From Atopobiaceae bacterium (GTDB lineage Bacteria; Actinomycetota; Coriobacteriia; Coriobacteriales; Atopobiaceae): a stretch of DNA of 41,377 nt. The stretch spans positions 1 to 41,377 of the forward strand of contig JAFWIE010000037.1 in NCBI GenBank assembly GCA_017533825.1. Reading direction: 5' to 3'. Below are positions 18,120-25,846 of the stretch, in pieces (position 1 is the first letter of the stretch; each line of letters begins with the position of its first letter). Made by a program: the position numbers and the translations under genes. The notes under the pieces were generated by a model. That model ran no database searches, was not told the origin of the DNA, and was given only the letters and a program-made list of their open reading frames with translations.

Positions 18120-18794
18120 ATGCAGTACGAAATCAAAGGAGGGAGCTTCCCCGTCGTCATCTGCCAGCTTGCCGCGGGCGAAAAGATGATAACCGAGAGC
18201 GGTTCCATGACGTGGATGACCCCAAACATGCAGATGGAGACCAAGGGTGGTGGCGCGCGCAAGATGTTCTCCAAGGCACTTTCGGGCGAGAGCATATTCC
18301 AGAACATCTACACGGCCCAAGGCGGCCCCGGCATGATTGCGTTCGGCTCGAGCTTCCCTGGCAAGATAATGCCGATTCAGATCTCCCCCGGCCAAGAGTG
18401 GATCCTCCAGAAGCGCGCCTTCCTCGCCTCTGAGGAAGGCGTCAAACTCGAGGTGTTCTTCAACAAGAAGGCCGGCGCGGGTTTCTTCGGCGGAGAGGGC
18501 TTCATCATGCAGAAGCTTTCTGGCTCGGGCATGGCCTTCGCCGAGATCGACGGTGAGCTCTTGGAGTACCGCCTTGAGCGTGGTCAGCAGCTCGTCGTCG
18601 ACACCGGCTACGTGGCAGGCTTCGAGAAGACCGTCTCCATCGACATCCAGCAGGTTGCCGGCATGAAGAACAAGCTCCTCGGTGGCGAGGGATTCTTCAA
18701 CACCGTGCTCACCGGTCCCGGGCGCATCTGGCTGCAGACCATGCCGATTTCCGGCGTCGCGAGTGCTCTCTCCGCGATCATACCCTCCGCCTGA
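18120..18794 (+). CDS. AIM24 / TIGR00266-family protein
   Basis: A 224-residue protein of the AIM24 beta-solenoid family (bacterial TIGR00266), whose biochemical role is not settled. Typical stretches are YEIKGGSFPVVICQLAAGEKM, ESGSMTWMTPNMQMETKGGG, GEGFIMQKLSGSGMAFAEI, LVVDTGYVAGFEKTV and GEGFFNTVLTGPGRIWLQTM. No signal peptide or membrane segment is seen. AAAGGAG is followed directly by an ATG at 18114, so the second ATG (18120), 6 bp further, is the better start. A distant relative sits at 40002-40760. The gene lies between two copies of the palindromic element. Confidence 0.85.
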   Translation: MQYEIKGGSFPVVICQLAAGEKMITESGSMTWMTPNMQMETKGGGARKMFSKALSGESIFQNIYTAQGGPGMIAFGSSFPGKIMPIQISPGQEWILQKRAFLASEEGVKLEVFFNKKAGAGFFGGEGFIMQKLSGSGMAFAEIDGELLEYRLERGQQLVVDTGYVAGFEKTVSIDIQQVAGMKNKLLGGEGFFNTVLTGPGRIWLQTMPISGVASALSAIIPSA

Positions 18795-18802
18795 TAAAAT
18801 CC

Positions 18803-18850
18803 CTCCCGTTCCCACAGCGGGCTTTCGCATTCCCGCTGTGGGAACGGGAG
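18803..18850. terminator. Bidirectional hairpin after the AIM24 gene
   Basis: A perfect 19-bp stem (18803-18821 with 18832-18850; arms begin CTCCCGTTCCCACAGCGGG) around a 10-base loop lies between the convergent AIM24 gene and Rpn fragment. The minus-strand side is followed by GGATTTTATC; the plus side has no T-run. Confidence 0.75.
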
Positions 18851-18861
18851 CCGGAGCACCG

Positions 18862-19185
18862 CTATAGTCCGTCAGCTATCGCGGCAATAGCGTCCTCGTC
18901 GTAGCCCAGCGCACGCATGCGTTTGAAGATGTCGTTGTGACCCTCTTCGCGGCCTTCCTTGCGGCCTTCCTTGCGGCCTTCCTCGATGCCCTCGTCGTGT
19001 CCCTGCCTCCTCGCCCAGAGCTTTCCTTCACGGACCATGTCGTTGTATTCCATTCGCGCCTCACAGTACCGCTCGTAGGCGCGCTTCAACTCTGGGTCAC
19101 CCATGGCAAGGCGGTAGCGTTCAGCGAACTCCTGAATCGTATCGAACTGCTCCATCATTGCGTCCATCCCGTGGTCATCGTCCAT
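18862..19185 (-). pseudogene. C-terminal fragment of an Rpn/PDDEXK transposase-like nuclease
   Basis: A 107-residue frame with LKRAYERYCEARMEYNDM, then three to four GRKEG/GREEG repeats (encoded by 12-bp GGCCTTCCTTGC-type DNA repeats at about 18951-18983) and a tail ALGYDEDAIAAIADGL. This arrangement matches the C-terminal end of the Rpn (recombination-promoting nuclease, PD-(D/E)XK) family. The ~200-residue catalytic part is missing. The 5' end of the frame is 15 bp from the palindromic element, which suggests that the element or a linked deletion removed it. No ribosome-binding site is visible before the ATG at 19185. Expression as a short protein cannot be excluded. Confidence 0.65.
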
Positions 19186-19199
19186 ATAACCAATGAGTA

Positions 19200-19360
19200 T
19201 AAGTGCGGAAAATCGTTCCGCAATTTTGTCGCCAACTGGGAATTTACCGACTTTGATATCGATTTTCCACAGTGGTTATTTTAGCCAGTGTGGAAAATCG
19301 ATATCAAATGTGGTAAAATCCCAGTTGATAAGGCATTGTGGCAACGTTTTTCCGCAATAA
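19200..19360. repeat. Compound palindromic element, copy 2
   Basis: Same structure and orientation as the copy at 17771-17930: AAGTGCGGAAAATCGTT at the left end, (reverse) TATTGCGGAAAAACGTT at the right, and a central palindrome TGATATCGATTTTCCACAGT / CAGTGTGGAAAATCGATATC. The variable part of each ~80-bp unit is the 15 bases after CGTT; the next ~50 bases are nearly identical in all four units. It occupies about half of the 324-bp gap before the GGDEF gene. The remainder (19361-19509) contains only a likely promoter. Confidence 0.85.
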
Positions 19361-19457
19361 TTCCCTCCCTGACCTGAACCCCAATGCAGAATGCGCGCTT
19401 CACGGAGCGGGCGCAGCGCGCTCCAGACGTCTCGCCGGCAGCTGCACCATTTGGCGC

Positions 19458-19463
19458 TACAAT
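19458..19463 (+). promoter_or_regulatory. Possible -10 box of the GGDEF gene
   Basis: TACAAT in the context GGCGCTACAATCTTG, 47 bp upstream of the GGDEF-gene ATG. No good -35 is seen at 16-18 bp, so this is tentative. Confidence 0.35.
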
Positions 19464-19509
19464 CTTGAATCGTGAATGGGGTACGCGGTCCAAAGACGGG
19501 GTGTGACTG

Positions 19510-20913
19510 ATGCGAGTATACAAGCGTCCGATGCAACGAAGTCTTGTCTTCAGCTGCATCGTCTTCCTGACGCTCATGTGCACGGTCATCTCGACTCAGA
19601 CCTTCTTCACGTTCTCGTCTTGGTTCTACGAAGAATACAACCGAAACCTCGCGCACATGATTCGCGGACTGGAGCACCACATCGACGTGGACGACATGCA
19701 GCAGTGCGTGCATACCCGCACCCCGTCTGCAAAGCACGCTGAGCTCCAGGAGTTTCTCAACGAATACATCGACGACTACGGCTTGGACTACCTCTACATA
19801 TCCATCCCGCACGAGGACGGGGTCATGGTTACCGTTTGCGCAGGTACCAGCGCCGCCGAACGTGCAGCCGGCGACGACACCGACTGGCCGCTCCTCTATG
19901 AGGACCGCGAGAGCTACACCACCGAGAGCATCAAGCCGTACTTAGAAGCTTGGGACACAACGGGCATCTCGTACTTCGAGACGGACTCGGATTGGGGCAA
20001 GTGCTATACCGCCTGTGAGCCGCTCATCGCTTCCGACGGCGAGAAGGTCGCCTTGCTGTGCCTCGACCTCTTCACGGATTCGATGCACCGACAGATTGGC
20101 GACTACGTCCTACGCAGCGCCCTCGTCAGCAGTGCAATCGGTATCGGCTTTGTGGTGCTGCTCCTACTGTGGCTCCGTCGCGACGTGACGCTTCCCATAC
20201 GCAAGCTCGAGAAGAGCGCACGCAACTTCGCCCAACGGAGTCACGATCATCGCGACCCCTCGCTGCTGCTCTTCGACGACCCCCACATCAACACCCAGAA
20301 CGAGATTGAGTCCTTGAGCGACACCATCTCACAGATGTCGGTAGACATGCAGAACTACGTCTTGGACATCCTTGCGGCCGAGATGCAGGCACAGAACGCC
20401 CGTGAGGAAGCCGAAGGCATGTCGCGTTTGGCCTTCGAAGACCCGCTCACGCACGTGAGGAGCAAGGCGGCCTACGCCCAAGCGGTCGAGCAGCTCAAGG
20501 AGCGCATCGCCGTGGGCGACGCGCAGTTCGCCATCATCATGGTGGACCTCAACAACCTCAAGTACGTCAACGACACGTTTGGGCACGACAACGGCGACAA
20601 GTACCTCGTGGGCTCGTGCGACCTCATAACCCGAACCGCCAGCGATGTCCCCGTGTATCGCACAGGCGGAGACGAATTCGTCCTCATCGTGCAGGACGAC
20701 GAACCGTCGCACGCGACCGAGCTACTCAGGGAGTTGCAGGCACAGTTTGCGCAAGCTCAAGAGCAGGAGAATGCCGAGCCTTGGGAGCGCTACTCAGCGG
20801 CATGCGGAATGGCAAAACGTCGGCACGGCGAAAGTTACGAAGACGTGTTTGCCCGCGCAGACCGAACGATGTATCGCAACAAGGAGAAGATGAAGCGCCG
20901 GGCACGTTCATGA
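19510..20913 (+). CDS. Membrane diguanylate cyclase (sensor-GGDEF)
   Basis: A 467-residue membrane protein that probably makes c-di-GMP. Transmembrane segment 1 is at ~12-35 (LVFSCIVFLTLMCTVIS), an extracytoplasmic sensor region spans ~36-195 and segment 2 is ~200-222 (ALVSSAIGIGFVVLLLLWL). A HAMP-like linker and coiled coil follow, then the GGDEF domain from ~305: DPLTHVRSKAAY, MVDLNNLKYVNDTFGHDNGD and an intact TGGDEFV (GGDEF at 386-390). No RxxD inhibitory site is visible at the usual position, so product inhibition may be weak. The ribosome-binding site is poor and an internal ATG at codon 8 is possible. It sits next to the palindromic element. Confidence 0.88.
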   Translation: MRVYKRPMQRSLVFSCIVFLTLMCTVISTQTFFTFSSWFYEEYNRNLAHMIRGLEHHIDVDDMQQCVHTRTPSAKHAELQEFLNEYIDDYGLDYLYISIPHEDGVMVTVCAGTSAAERAAGDDTDWPLLYEDRESYTTESIKPYLEAWDTTGISYFETDSDWGKCYTACEPLIASDGEKVALLCLDLFTDSMHRQIGDYVLRSALVSSAIGIGFVVLLLLWLRRDVTLPIRKLEKSARNFAQRSHDHRDPSLLLFDDPHINTQNEIESLSDTISQMSVDMQNYVLDILAAEMQAQNAREEAEGMSRLAFEDPLTHVRSKAAYAQAVEQLKERIAVGDAQFAIIMVDLNNLKYVNDTFGHDNGDKYLVGSCDLITRTASDVPVYRTGGDEFVLIVQDDEPSHATELLRELQAQFAQAQEQENAEPWERYSAACGMAKRRHGESYEDVFARADRTMYRNKEKMKRRARS

Positions 20914-20939
20914 GCGGCCGTAGGCAGTCCCACCTGCTC

Positions 20940-20945
20940 TATAAT
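20940..20945 (+). promoter_or_regulatory. -10 box of the GntR gene
   Basis: Consensus TATAAT 24 bp before the ATG of the GntR gene. The -35 is weak, which fits a regulated promoter. Confidence 0.5.
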
Positions 20946-20968
20946 GACTGCAAAACGAGGAGGGTTTT

Positions 20969-21691
20969 ATGAGCAAGTATGCCAAGGTCGCTGCCGCATT
21001 GCAGTCCGAAATCGAGCAAGGAACCTACGAGCCAGGCGACAAGCTTCCCATCACGCCTGACCTCTGCAAGCTATATGGTGTGAGCAACACGACGATAAAA
21101 AAGGCCCTCGACGAACTCGAGCAGCTCGGACTCATCGCTCGCAGACGCGGGTCGGGCATCTACGTAAAGAGCGCATCATCGCTGCTGAAGGGTCAGCAAG
21201 GCAGCTCGGCAACCTCCGGGCAGATGACCGGCCTCACCGCAGAGTTTGCGAGAACCAAGACCACCGTCACGAGCGACGTGCATGAGTTCACGATCGTGCA
21301 TCCCTCACAGGAGGTGGCCGATTCGCTCGACATGAGCACGCAGGAGTTCGTGTACTACATCTGCCGCACGCGTCTCACCGAAGGAAAGCCACGCAACGTG
21401 GAGTATACCTACATGCCCATCAGTCTCATTCCCGGACTGGTAGAAGAGCACGTACGCGGCTCGATCTATCACTACATCGAGGATGAGCTCGGGCTCAAGA
21501 TCGGAAGCGCTCACCGCGTCTTGCGCGCCGTCTTGCCCACGGAAGACGAGGTCGCATGGCTCAAGGTAGAGTCCGGTGCGCCCCTCTTCGAAGTGCGTCA
21601 AGTGGCCTACCTCGACGACGGAGTCCCCTTCGAGTACTCCACCGTACACCATACCAGCGATTACGAGTTCTACGTGGTAAGCACGCACTAG
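20969..21691 (+). CDS. GntR-family (HutC/UTRA) transcriptional regulator
   Basis: DNA-binding regulator of 240 residues. The N-terminal winged helix (~1-70) shows YAKVAAALQSEIEQGTYEPGDKLP, a recognition-helix region YGVSNTTIKKALDELEQLGLI and the wing RRRGSGIYV. A linker of ~20 residues leads to a UTRA effector domain (~95-240) with EFVYYICRTRLTEGKPRNVEYTYMP-type blocks and GAPLFEVRQVAYLDDGVPFEYS. UTRA domains of this kind often bind sugar phosphates. AGGAGGG lies before ATG 20969. The downstream ROK gene with an 18-bp tandem repeat in its leader is the likely target, besides itself. Confidence 0.92.
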   Translation: MSKYAKVAAALQSEIEQGTYEPGDKLPITPDLCKLYGVSNTTIKKALDELEQLGLIARRRGSGIYVKSASSLLKGQQGSSATSGQMTGLTAEFARTKTTVTSDVHEFTIVHPSQEVADSLDMSTQEFVYYICRTRLTEGKPRNVEYTYMPISLIPGLVEEHVRGSIYHYIEDELGLKIGSAHRVLRAVLPTEDEVAWLKVESGAPLFEVRQVAYLDDGVPFEYSTVHHTSDYEFYVVSTH

Positions 21692-21726
21692 CGCACGGCC
21701 AACGCGTCTTCCGCGAACGCCACTAT

Positions 21727-21758
21727 CCGCTCCTACGTCAAGCAGGAGCGGTTGTTGT
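21727..21758 (+). terminator. Probable terminator of the GntR gene
   Basis: CCGCTCCT and AGGAGCGG form an 8-bp stem around ACGTCAAGC, followed by TTGTTGT. It lies 35 bp after the GntR stop and directly before the tandem repeat. Confidence 0.6.
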
Positions 21759-21794
21759 ATGATTTATACGTGTTCCATGATTTATACGTGTTCC
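21759..21794. repeat. Perfect 18-bp tandem repeat (possible operator)
   Basis: ATGATTTATACGTGTTCC occurs twice without spacer, between the GntR terminator and the ROK gene. Each unit contains TTTATACGTG, A/T-rich and partly symmetric. It could be a pair of operator sites for the neighbouring GntR protein, or a simple duplication; translated in frame it only adds repeated residues upstream of the ROK start. Confidence 0.55.
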
Positions 21795-21818
21795 GCAATT
21801 CGGATGAGAGGATGGACT

Positions 21819-22736
21819 ATGGCGCAGTATCTCGTACTCGACATCGGGGGCACTTTCATCAAGTACGCCGTCATGGACGACGAGGGCCACTTCATCGAGC
21901 AGGGCAAGGTTCCAGCAGTGACCACGAGCGAAGAAGGAACGCTTGCGGCATTGAGCGACGTGCGTGACGTCGTCGCGGACCACGACTACGAGGGCGTCGC
22001 CATCTCGATGCCCGGCCGCATCGACACCGCTGCGGGCATCGCACATACCGGCGGGGCATTCCAATGGGTCAAGGACTACCCCGCAGCAGAGAAATACGGC
22101 GCGGTGTTTGGCAAGCCGTGCACCATCGCCAACGACGGCAAGTGCGCGGCAAGCGCGGAGAACTGGATTGGCGCCCTTGCCGACGTCAACTCGGGCGCCG
22201 TGCTCGTGCTTGGCACCGGCATCGGCGGCGGCATCGTTATCAATAACGAGGTGTGGATGGGCGCCACGGGCGGCGCAGGCGAGCTCTCCGCCTTCCTCAC
22301 CGAACACCAAGGTGCCAAGAACGGTCTTGGTTGGGGCAACATCGGCATCATGTGGGCCTCGCACATTTCTGCGGCCTCCATCACGCACAAATTCGGTGCC
22401 ATCAAAGGCATCGAACATGCCGACGGCATCATGCTCTTCGACGCCTACGAAGCCGGCGACGAGGTGGCACGCGATGTGCTCAAGACCTTTGGCGAAGAGG
22501 CCGCCGCAGGCATCTGCTCGCTACAGAGCGTCCTCGACCTCGAGCGCTATGCCATCGGTGGCGGCATCAGCGCGCGCCCCGAGACAACCCAGATCATCAA
22601 GGACGCCGTCGACGCGCTCTTCGATCCCTATGTTGACTTCCTCCCCTTCGGCAAGCCCGAGATCGTCACCTGCAAGTTTGGCAACGAGGCAAACCTCATC
22701 GGCGCGCTCGCCTTCCACCTGCAGCAGCGCAAGTAG
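21819..22736 (+). CDS. ROK-family sugar kinase/regulator
   Basis: A 305-residue ROK protein. The ATP phosphate-binding loop LDIGGTFIKYAVMDDEG is at the N-terminus, a second glycine motif LGTGIGGGIVINNEVWMGATGGAGEL lies near the middle (one block, broken here only for reading), and IGGGISARP is near the C-terminus. The usual ROK zinc-binding cysteine signature CxCGxxGC is not visible (the segment reads FLTEHQGAKNGLGWGN), as in some ROK glucokinase/ManNAc-kinase relatives without zinc. Sugar specificity is unknown. The start MAQYLVLDIGG at 21819 was chosen (GAGAGG upstream) over an upstream frame that crosses the tandem repeat. It is probably controlled by the GntR protein. Confidence 0.87.
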   Translation: MAQYLVLDIGGTFIKYAVMDDEGHFIEQGKVPAVTTSEEGTLAALSDVRDVVADHDYEGVAISMPGRIDTAAGIAHTGGAFQWVKDYPAAEKYGAVFGKPCTIANDGKCAASAENWIGALADVNSGAVLVLGTGIGGGIVINNEVWMGATGGAGELSAFLTEHQGAKNGLGWGNIGIMWASHISAASITHKFGAIKGIEHADGIMLFDAYEAGDEVARDVLKTFGEEAAAGICSLQSVLDLERYAIGGGISARPETTQIIKDAVDALFDPYVDFLPFGKPEIVTCKFGNEANLIGALAFHLQQRK

Positions 22737-22756
22737 TTGCACACCTGCTGCAGTCG

Positions 22757-22824
22757 CGGGGCCGTCCCCGGGATGCTTAGGCATCTTGGAGGCGGTCCCG
22801 TCGCTTATGCGTCGCTTTTTTGTT
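22757..22824 (+). terminator. Probable terminator of the ROK gene
   Basis: GGGGCCGTCC pairs imperfectly with GGCGGTCCC, with an inner GATGC/GCATC stem, and is followed downstream by GTCGCTTTTTTG. The stem and T-run are a little apart, so the call is moderate. Confidence 0.5.
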
Positions 22825-22872
22825 ATCCTTTATGCTACATGAACTATTAGACAAACAAGGAAGGAGAACTGC

Positions 22873-23802
22873 ATGCGCTATATCGAATTTGGACAGAACG
22901 CGACAAAGGTCTCTGAGCTGGTGCTCGGCGCCATGCGCATCGCCCCAATGACACCCGCAGAGATCGCAGACCTCATTGAGGCCGCACTGGATGCGGGCGT
23001 GAACGCGGTGGACACGGCACCGATCTATGGGCCCTCCGAGGGCCTGCTGGGCGAGGCGTTCGCACTGCGTCCCGGCCTGCGCGATCGCGTGTGGCTTCAG
23101 ACAAAGCTCGGGATTCGTCCTCATCCGCGCGTGAAGGCAAACTACTTCGACTTCTCGTATGAGCACATCATCGAGAGCGTGGACAACAGCCTGAAGGCAC
23201 TCAAGACCGATCACGTGGACTCACTGCTCCTGCACCGCCCGGACGCACTGATGGTACCCGAGGACATCGCACGCGCGTTCCAAGAGCTGCACGACGCCGG
23301 CAAGGTCATCGACTTCGGCGTCTCGAACCAGAACCCCGCCCAGATGAAGCGCCTTGCCAAGTGGCTGCCGTTCCCCATCCAAGCGAACCAGATGCAGCTC
23401 TCGTGCGCGTTCACACCCATGATCGATGCGTCCTTCAACGTGAACATGGAGAACGACGCCTCGGTCATGCGCGACGGCGGCGTCCTCGAATATGCCTATG
23501 ACAACGGCATGGCAGTGCAGGCGTGGAGCGTCATGCAGAAGGGCTACTTCGGTGGCGTCTTCCTCGGCGATCCCGAGTATGCCGAGCTCAACGAGACACT
23601 CGAGCTCATTGCCTCCGAGCACGGCGTCACGCCTTCTGCCGTGGCCATCAACTGGGTGCTGCGGTATCCCGGAAAGATGCAGGCCATCGTGGGCACGACC
23701 AAGGCGACGCGCGTCGCCGAATCCGCCGCAGCCTGCGACTGGGAGATGACGCGCGAGGAGTGGTACGAGATCTACTTCTCCGCAGGCCACCAGCTCCCCT
23801 AA
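22873..23802 (+). CDS. Aldo/keto reductase
   Basis: NADPH-dependent oxidoreductase with a TIM-barrel fold (309 residues). Catalytic tetrad residues are visible: Asp and Tyr in VDTAPIYGPSEGLLGEA, Lys in VWLQTKLGI and His in SLLLHRPDAL. The cofactor-binding end has NWVLRYPGKMQAIVGTTKATRV, the usual Ser/Thr-Arg pattern. The sequence is close to the YdhF-like AKR group, whose natural substrates are mostly unknown. AAGGAGAACTGC precedes the ATG. It is a single-gene unit between two terminators. Confidence 0.92.
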   Translation: MRYIEFGQNATKVSELVLGAMRIAPMTPAEIADLIEAALDAGVNAVDTAPIYGPSEGLLGEAFALRPGLRDRVWLQTKLGIRPHPRVKANYFDFSYEHIIESVDNSLKALKTDHVDSLLLHRPDALMVPEDIARAFQELHDAGKVIDFGVSNQNPAQMKRLAKWLPFPIQANQMQLSCAFTPMIDASFNVNMENDASVMRDGGVLEYAYDNGMAVQAWSVMQKGYFGGVFLGDPEYAELNETLELIASEHGVTPSAVAINWVLRYPGKMQAIVGTTKATRVAESAAACDWEMTREEWYEIYFSAGHQLP

Positions 23803-23835
23803 GCGCTTCGCGAGAGATAGCGCCCAACGACAGGC

Positions 23836-23873
23836 AACGACCCACGAGGAGCAACCCTCGTGGGTCGTTTTCG
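23836..23873. terminator. Terminator between the reductase and fbp genes
   Basis: AACGACCCACGAGG and CCTCGTGGGTCGTT pair almost perfectly around a short loop, followed on the plus strand by TTCGTCTC after TTT. It serves the aldo/keto reductase and may also stop fbp from the other side. Confidence 0.85.
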
Positions 23874-23895
23874 TCTCTCGCGGGTCGTTTGCCAC

Positions 23896-25806
23896 CTATC
23901 GTTCGGCGAGAATGCCAGCACGATACGCGCTGAGCAATGCCTCGAGCTCGGCGATCTGCCCACGAATGGCCGCGCCGGTATCGGTGTCGTTCACGCGAAG
24001 CGGCGCCTCGCTCGCGTCCTCGATAATGCTCTCGTGAGCACTCGCGATGTCCTCGTTGGCCGTGAGCGCCGCGGTAACCCCATGGAACGGACGATGCGCC
24101 TTGAGCCGCAGCCCGCGCGCATCGGCGATGAGCGTATAACCCGCGATGCCCGTGGTCTTGTGATACGCCGCACAGAAGCCACCATCAATCACGAGCAGGT
24201 GCCCGTCGGCGCGCACCGGTGTGTCTCCGTCCACCTCATGGACGGGCGTGTGTCCGTTGACGATGCGCGCGTGTGGCCCGACGAGCCCAAACTCGGCAAG
24301 CACAAGCCGCGCGACCTCGGGCGTGCGCGTAAGGTCGAAGTAGGGGTCCTGAGGTTCGGCCCAAGCCGCCTCGTCGGCGACGTAGGCACGCTCGAACGTC
24401 TTCATCACACGACCCGCCAGGGGCGAATGTGCGCCGCACCACAGGTACCACATCCAATCGAGCGCCAGCTGATCGTGCGTATGCCACGCACGGCGCGCCA
24501 TGCGCTCAACGTAATCCAGGTACGCGCGGCCACGCAGCTCTTGGCCGTCGCTTACCAGCGTCGAGAAGCTTCCGTCGGCATCCAGTGGCACGCAACCATG
24601 GAAGAGCAACCGACCGTTGCACACCTTGTACACCGAGCCATGGTCAAAGAGGAACTGGACGTGGCGACGCAGGCGATCCGAGTCCGCAAAGGCGTCGGCC
24701 AGGCCATCCATGACGCGCCGCTCCCCTGCCGTGAGCTCGGACGGATGTGCGGGATCGAGCGTGGGAAAGTCGGTGGTCGAGAGCGGCCAATCGCGTCCGC
24801 CGATGCGCACCGTTCCTGCCTCCAGATCGATGGCGCCCAGCAGACAGCGGTCCGCCATCTCCCAATTCGGATGCCGGGCGATCGCCTGCTCCATGAGTTT
24901 GAAGAGAATCACGTTGATGGCCTTCTCGATGCGATGCACGCGTCGCGTGCCCGGCTCGTGGGCATAGGTCGCGTCCGCGAAGAGCGCCAGCTCACGCAAC
25001 GACACGCCGTAGCTGCTCTCCAGCACGCCGAGTGTGTCGTAGTGCACGCACGTCCGCACCACCTGCGCCATGCACACCTCGCTGCCCGCCGCCGCGCCCA
25101 TCCAGGCGATGTCGTGGTTGCCCCATTGCACGTCCACGTTGCCCCAGGCCATGAGCTCGTCCAAGATGCGATCGGCACGCGGCCCTCGATCGTAGACGTC
25201 ACCCACGACGTGCAGCGTGTCCACGGCCAAGCGCTTGATGAGCTCCGCGATGGAGCGGATGAAGTCCTCGGCCGCACCCGTCTGAATCACCGACTCGAGG
25301 ATGCTCTTGTGATAAGCGTGGTGGGCTGAGGCGGCACCCAAGCTCACGTGCAGCAGCTCGTCGATGATGTAGCCGTAGTCATCGGGGAGCATCTTGCGCA
25401 CGTGGCTGCGCGTATAGGCATCCGAGAGCGTGCGCGCGAGGTTCACCAGATGGACGAGCACCTCATAGTACCACTCGGGCAGGAGGTCGCCCTGCGCACG
25501 CATGAGGTCGAGCTTCTCGTCGGGGTAGTAGATGAGCGTGCAAAGGTCTGCCTGCGTGCGCGGGTCGAGCTCGTGGCCAAAGAGCGCCCGCACCCGCTCG
25601 CGAATGACGCCGGAGCAGTTGTTGCGGATGTGCGTGAAGGCCTCGAGCTCGCCATGCACGTCGCTGATGAAGTGCTCCGTTGCACAGGGCAGGTTGAGAA
25701 TGGCCTGAAGATTGATGATCTCCGCATACGTCGCCCGCGCAGTTGGGAACTGCCGCGCGAGGAGTCGCAGATAATGAAGGTCTTCCGTGTATTCGGACCG
25801 CTGCAT
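23896..25806 (-). CDS. fbp: Fructose-1,6-bisphosphatase, class III
   Basis: Gluconeogenic phosphatase (636 residues) of the Firmicutes-type class III, built on a calcineurin-like metallophosphatase core. Metal-binding motifs: ISDVHGELEAF (D-x-H), VVGDVYDRGPR (G-D-x-x-D-R-G), and WGNHDIAWMGA (G-N-H-D). Further histidines are in NGHTPVHEVDG and LVIDGGFCAAYHKTTGIAG. It converts fructose-1,6-bisphosphate to fructose-6-phosphate. The start ATG at 25806 follows GGAGGAAAG; a TTG four codons upstream is part of that site. It is monocistronic, convergent with the reductase, and 40 bp from the patatin gene on the same strand. Confidence 0.95.
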   Translation of the reverse strand: MQRSEYTEDLHYLRLLARQFPTARATYAEIINLQAILNLPCATEHFISDVHGELEAFTHIRNNCSGVIRERVRALFGHELDPRTQADLCTLIYYPDEKLDLMRAQGDLLPEWYYEVLVHLVNLARTLSDAYTRSHVRKMLPDDYGYIIDELLHVSLGAASAHHAYHKSILESVIQTGAAEDFIRSIAELIKRLAVDTLHVVGDVYDRGPRADRILDELMAWGNVDVQWGNHDIAWMGAAAGSEVCMAQVVRTCVHYDTLGVLESSYGVSLRELALFADATYAHEPGTRRVHRIEKAINVILFKLMEQAIARHPNWEMADRCLLGAIDLEAGTVRIGGRDWPLSTTDFPTLDPAHPSELTAGERRVMDGLADAFADSDRLRRHVQFLFDHGSVYKVCNGRLLFHGCVPLDADGSFSTLVSDGQELRGRAYLDYVERMARRAWHTHDQLALDWMWYLWCGAHSPLAGRVMKTFERAYVADEAAWAEPQDPYFDLTRTPEVARLVLAEFGLVGPHARIVNGHTPVHEVDGDTPVRADGHLLVIDGGFCAAYHKTTGIAGYTLIADARGLRLKAHRPFHGVTAALTANEDIASAHESIIEDASEAPLRVNDTDTGAAIRGQIAELEALLSAYRAGILAER

Positions 25807-25846
25807 TCTTTCCTCCAAGTCTCGTGTTTAGCGCGCTAGGGTACCG

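Noticed and set aside
17934..18830. Minus-strand frame of 298 codons over the AIM24 gene
   Set aside because: Shadow of the AIM24 frame; no motifs or start signal.
18951..18983. Possible CRISPR-like short repeats (GGCCTTCCTTGC)
   Set aside because: They are 12-bp coding repeats of GRKEG in the Rpn tail, with no spacers.
23860..25329. Long plus-strand frame opposite fbp
   Set aside because: Antisense shadow of the class III FBPase, whose metal motifs are intact; the translation is Arg/His-rich without motifs.
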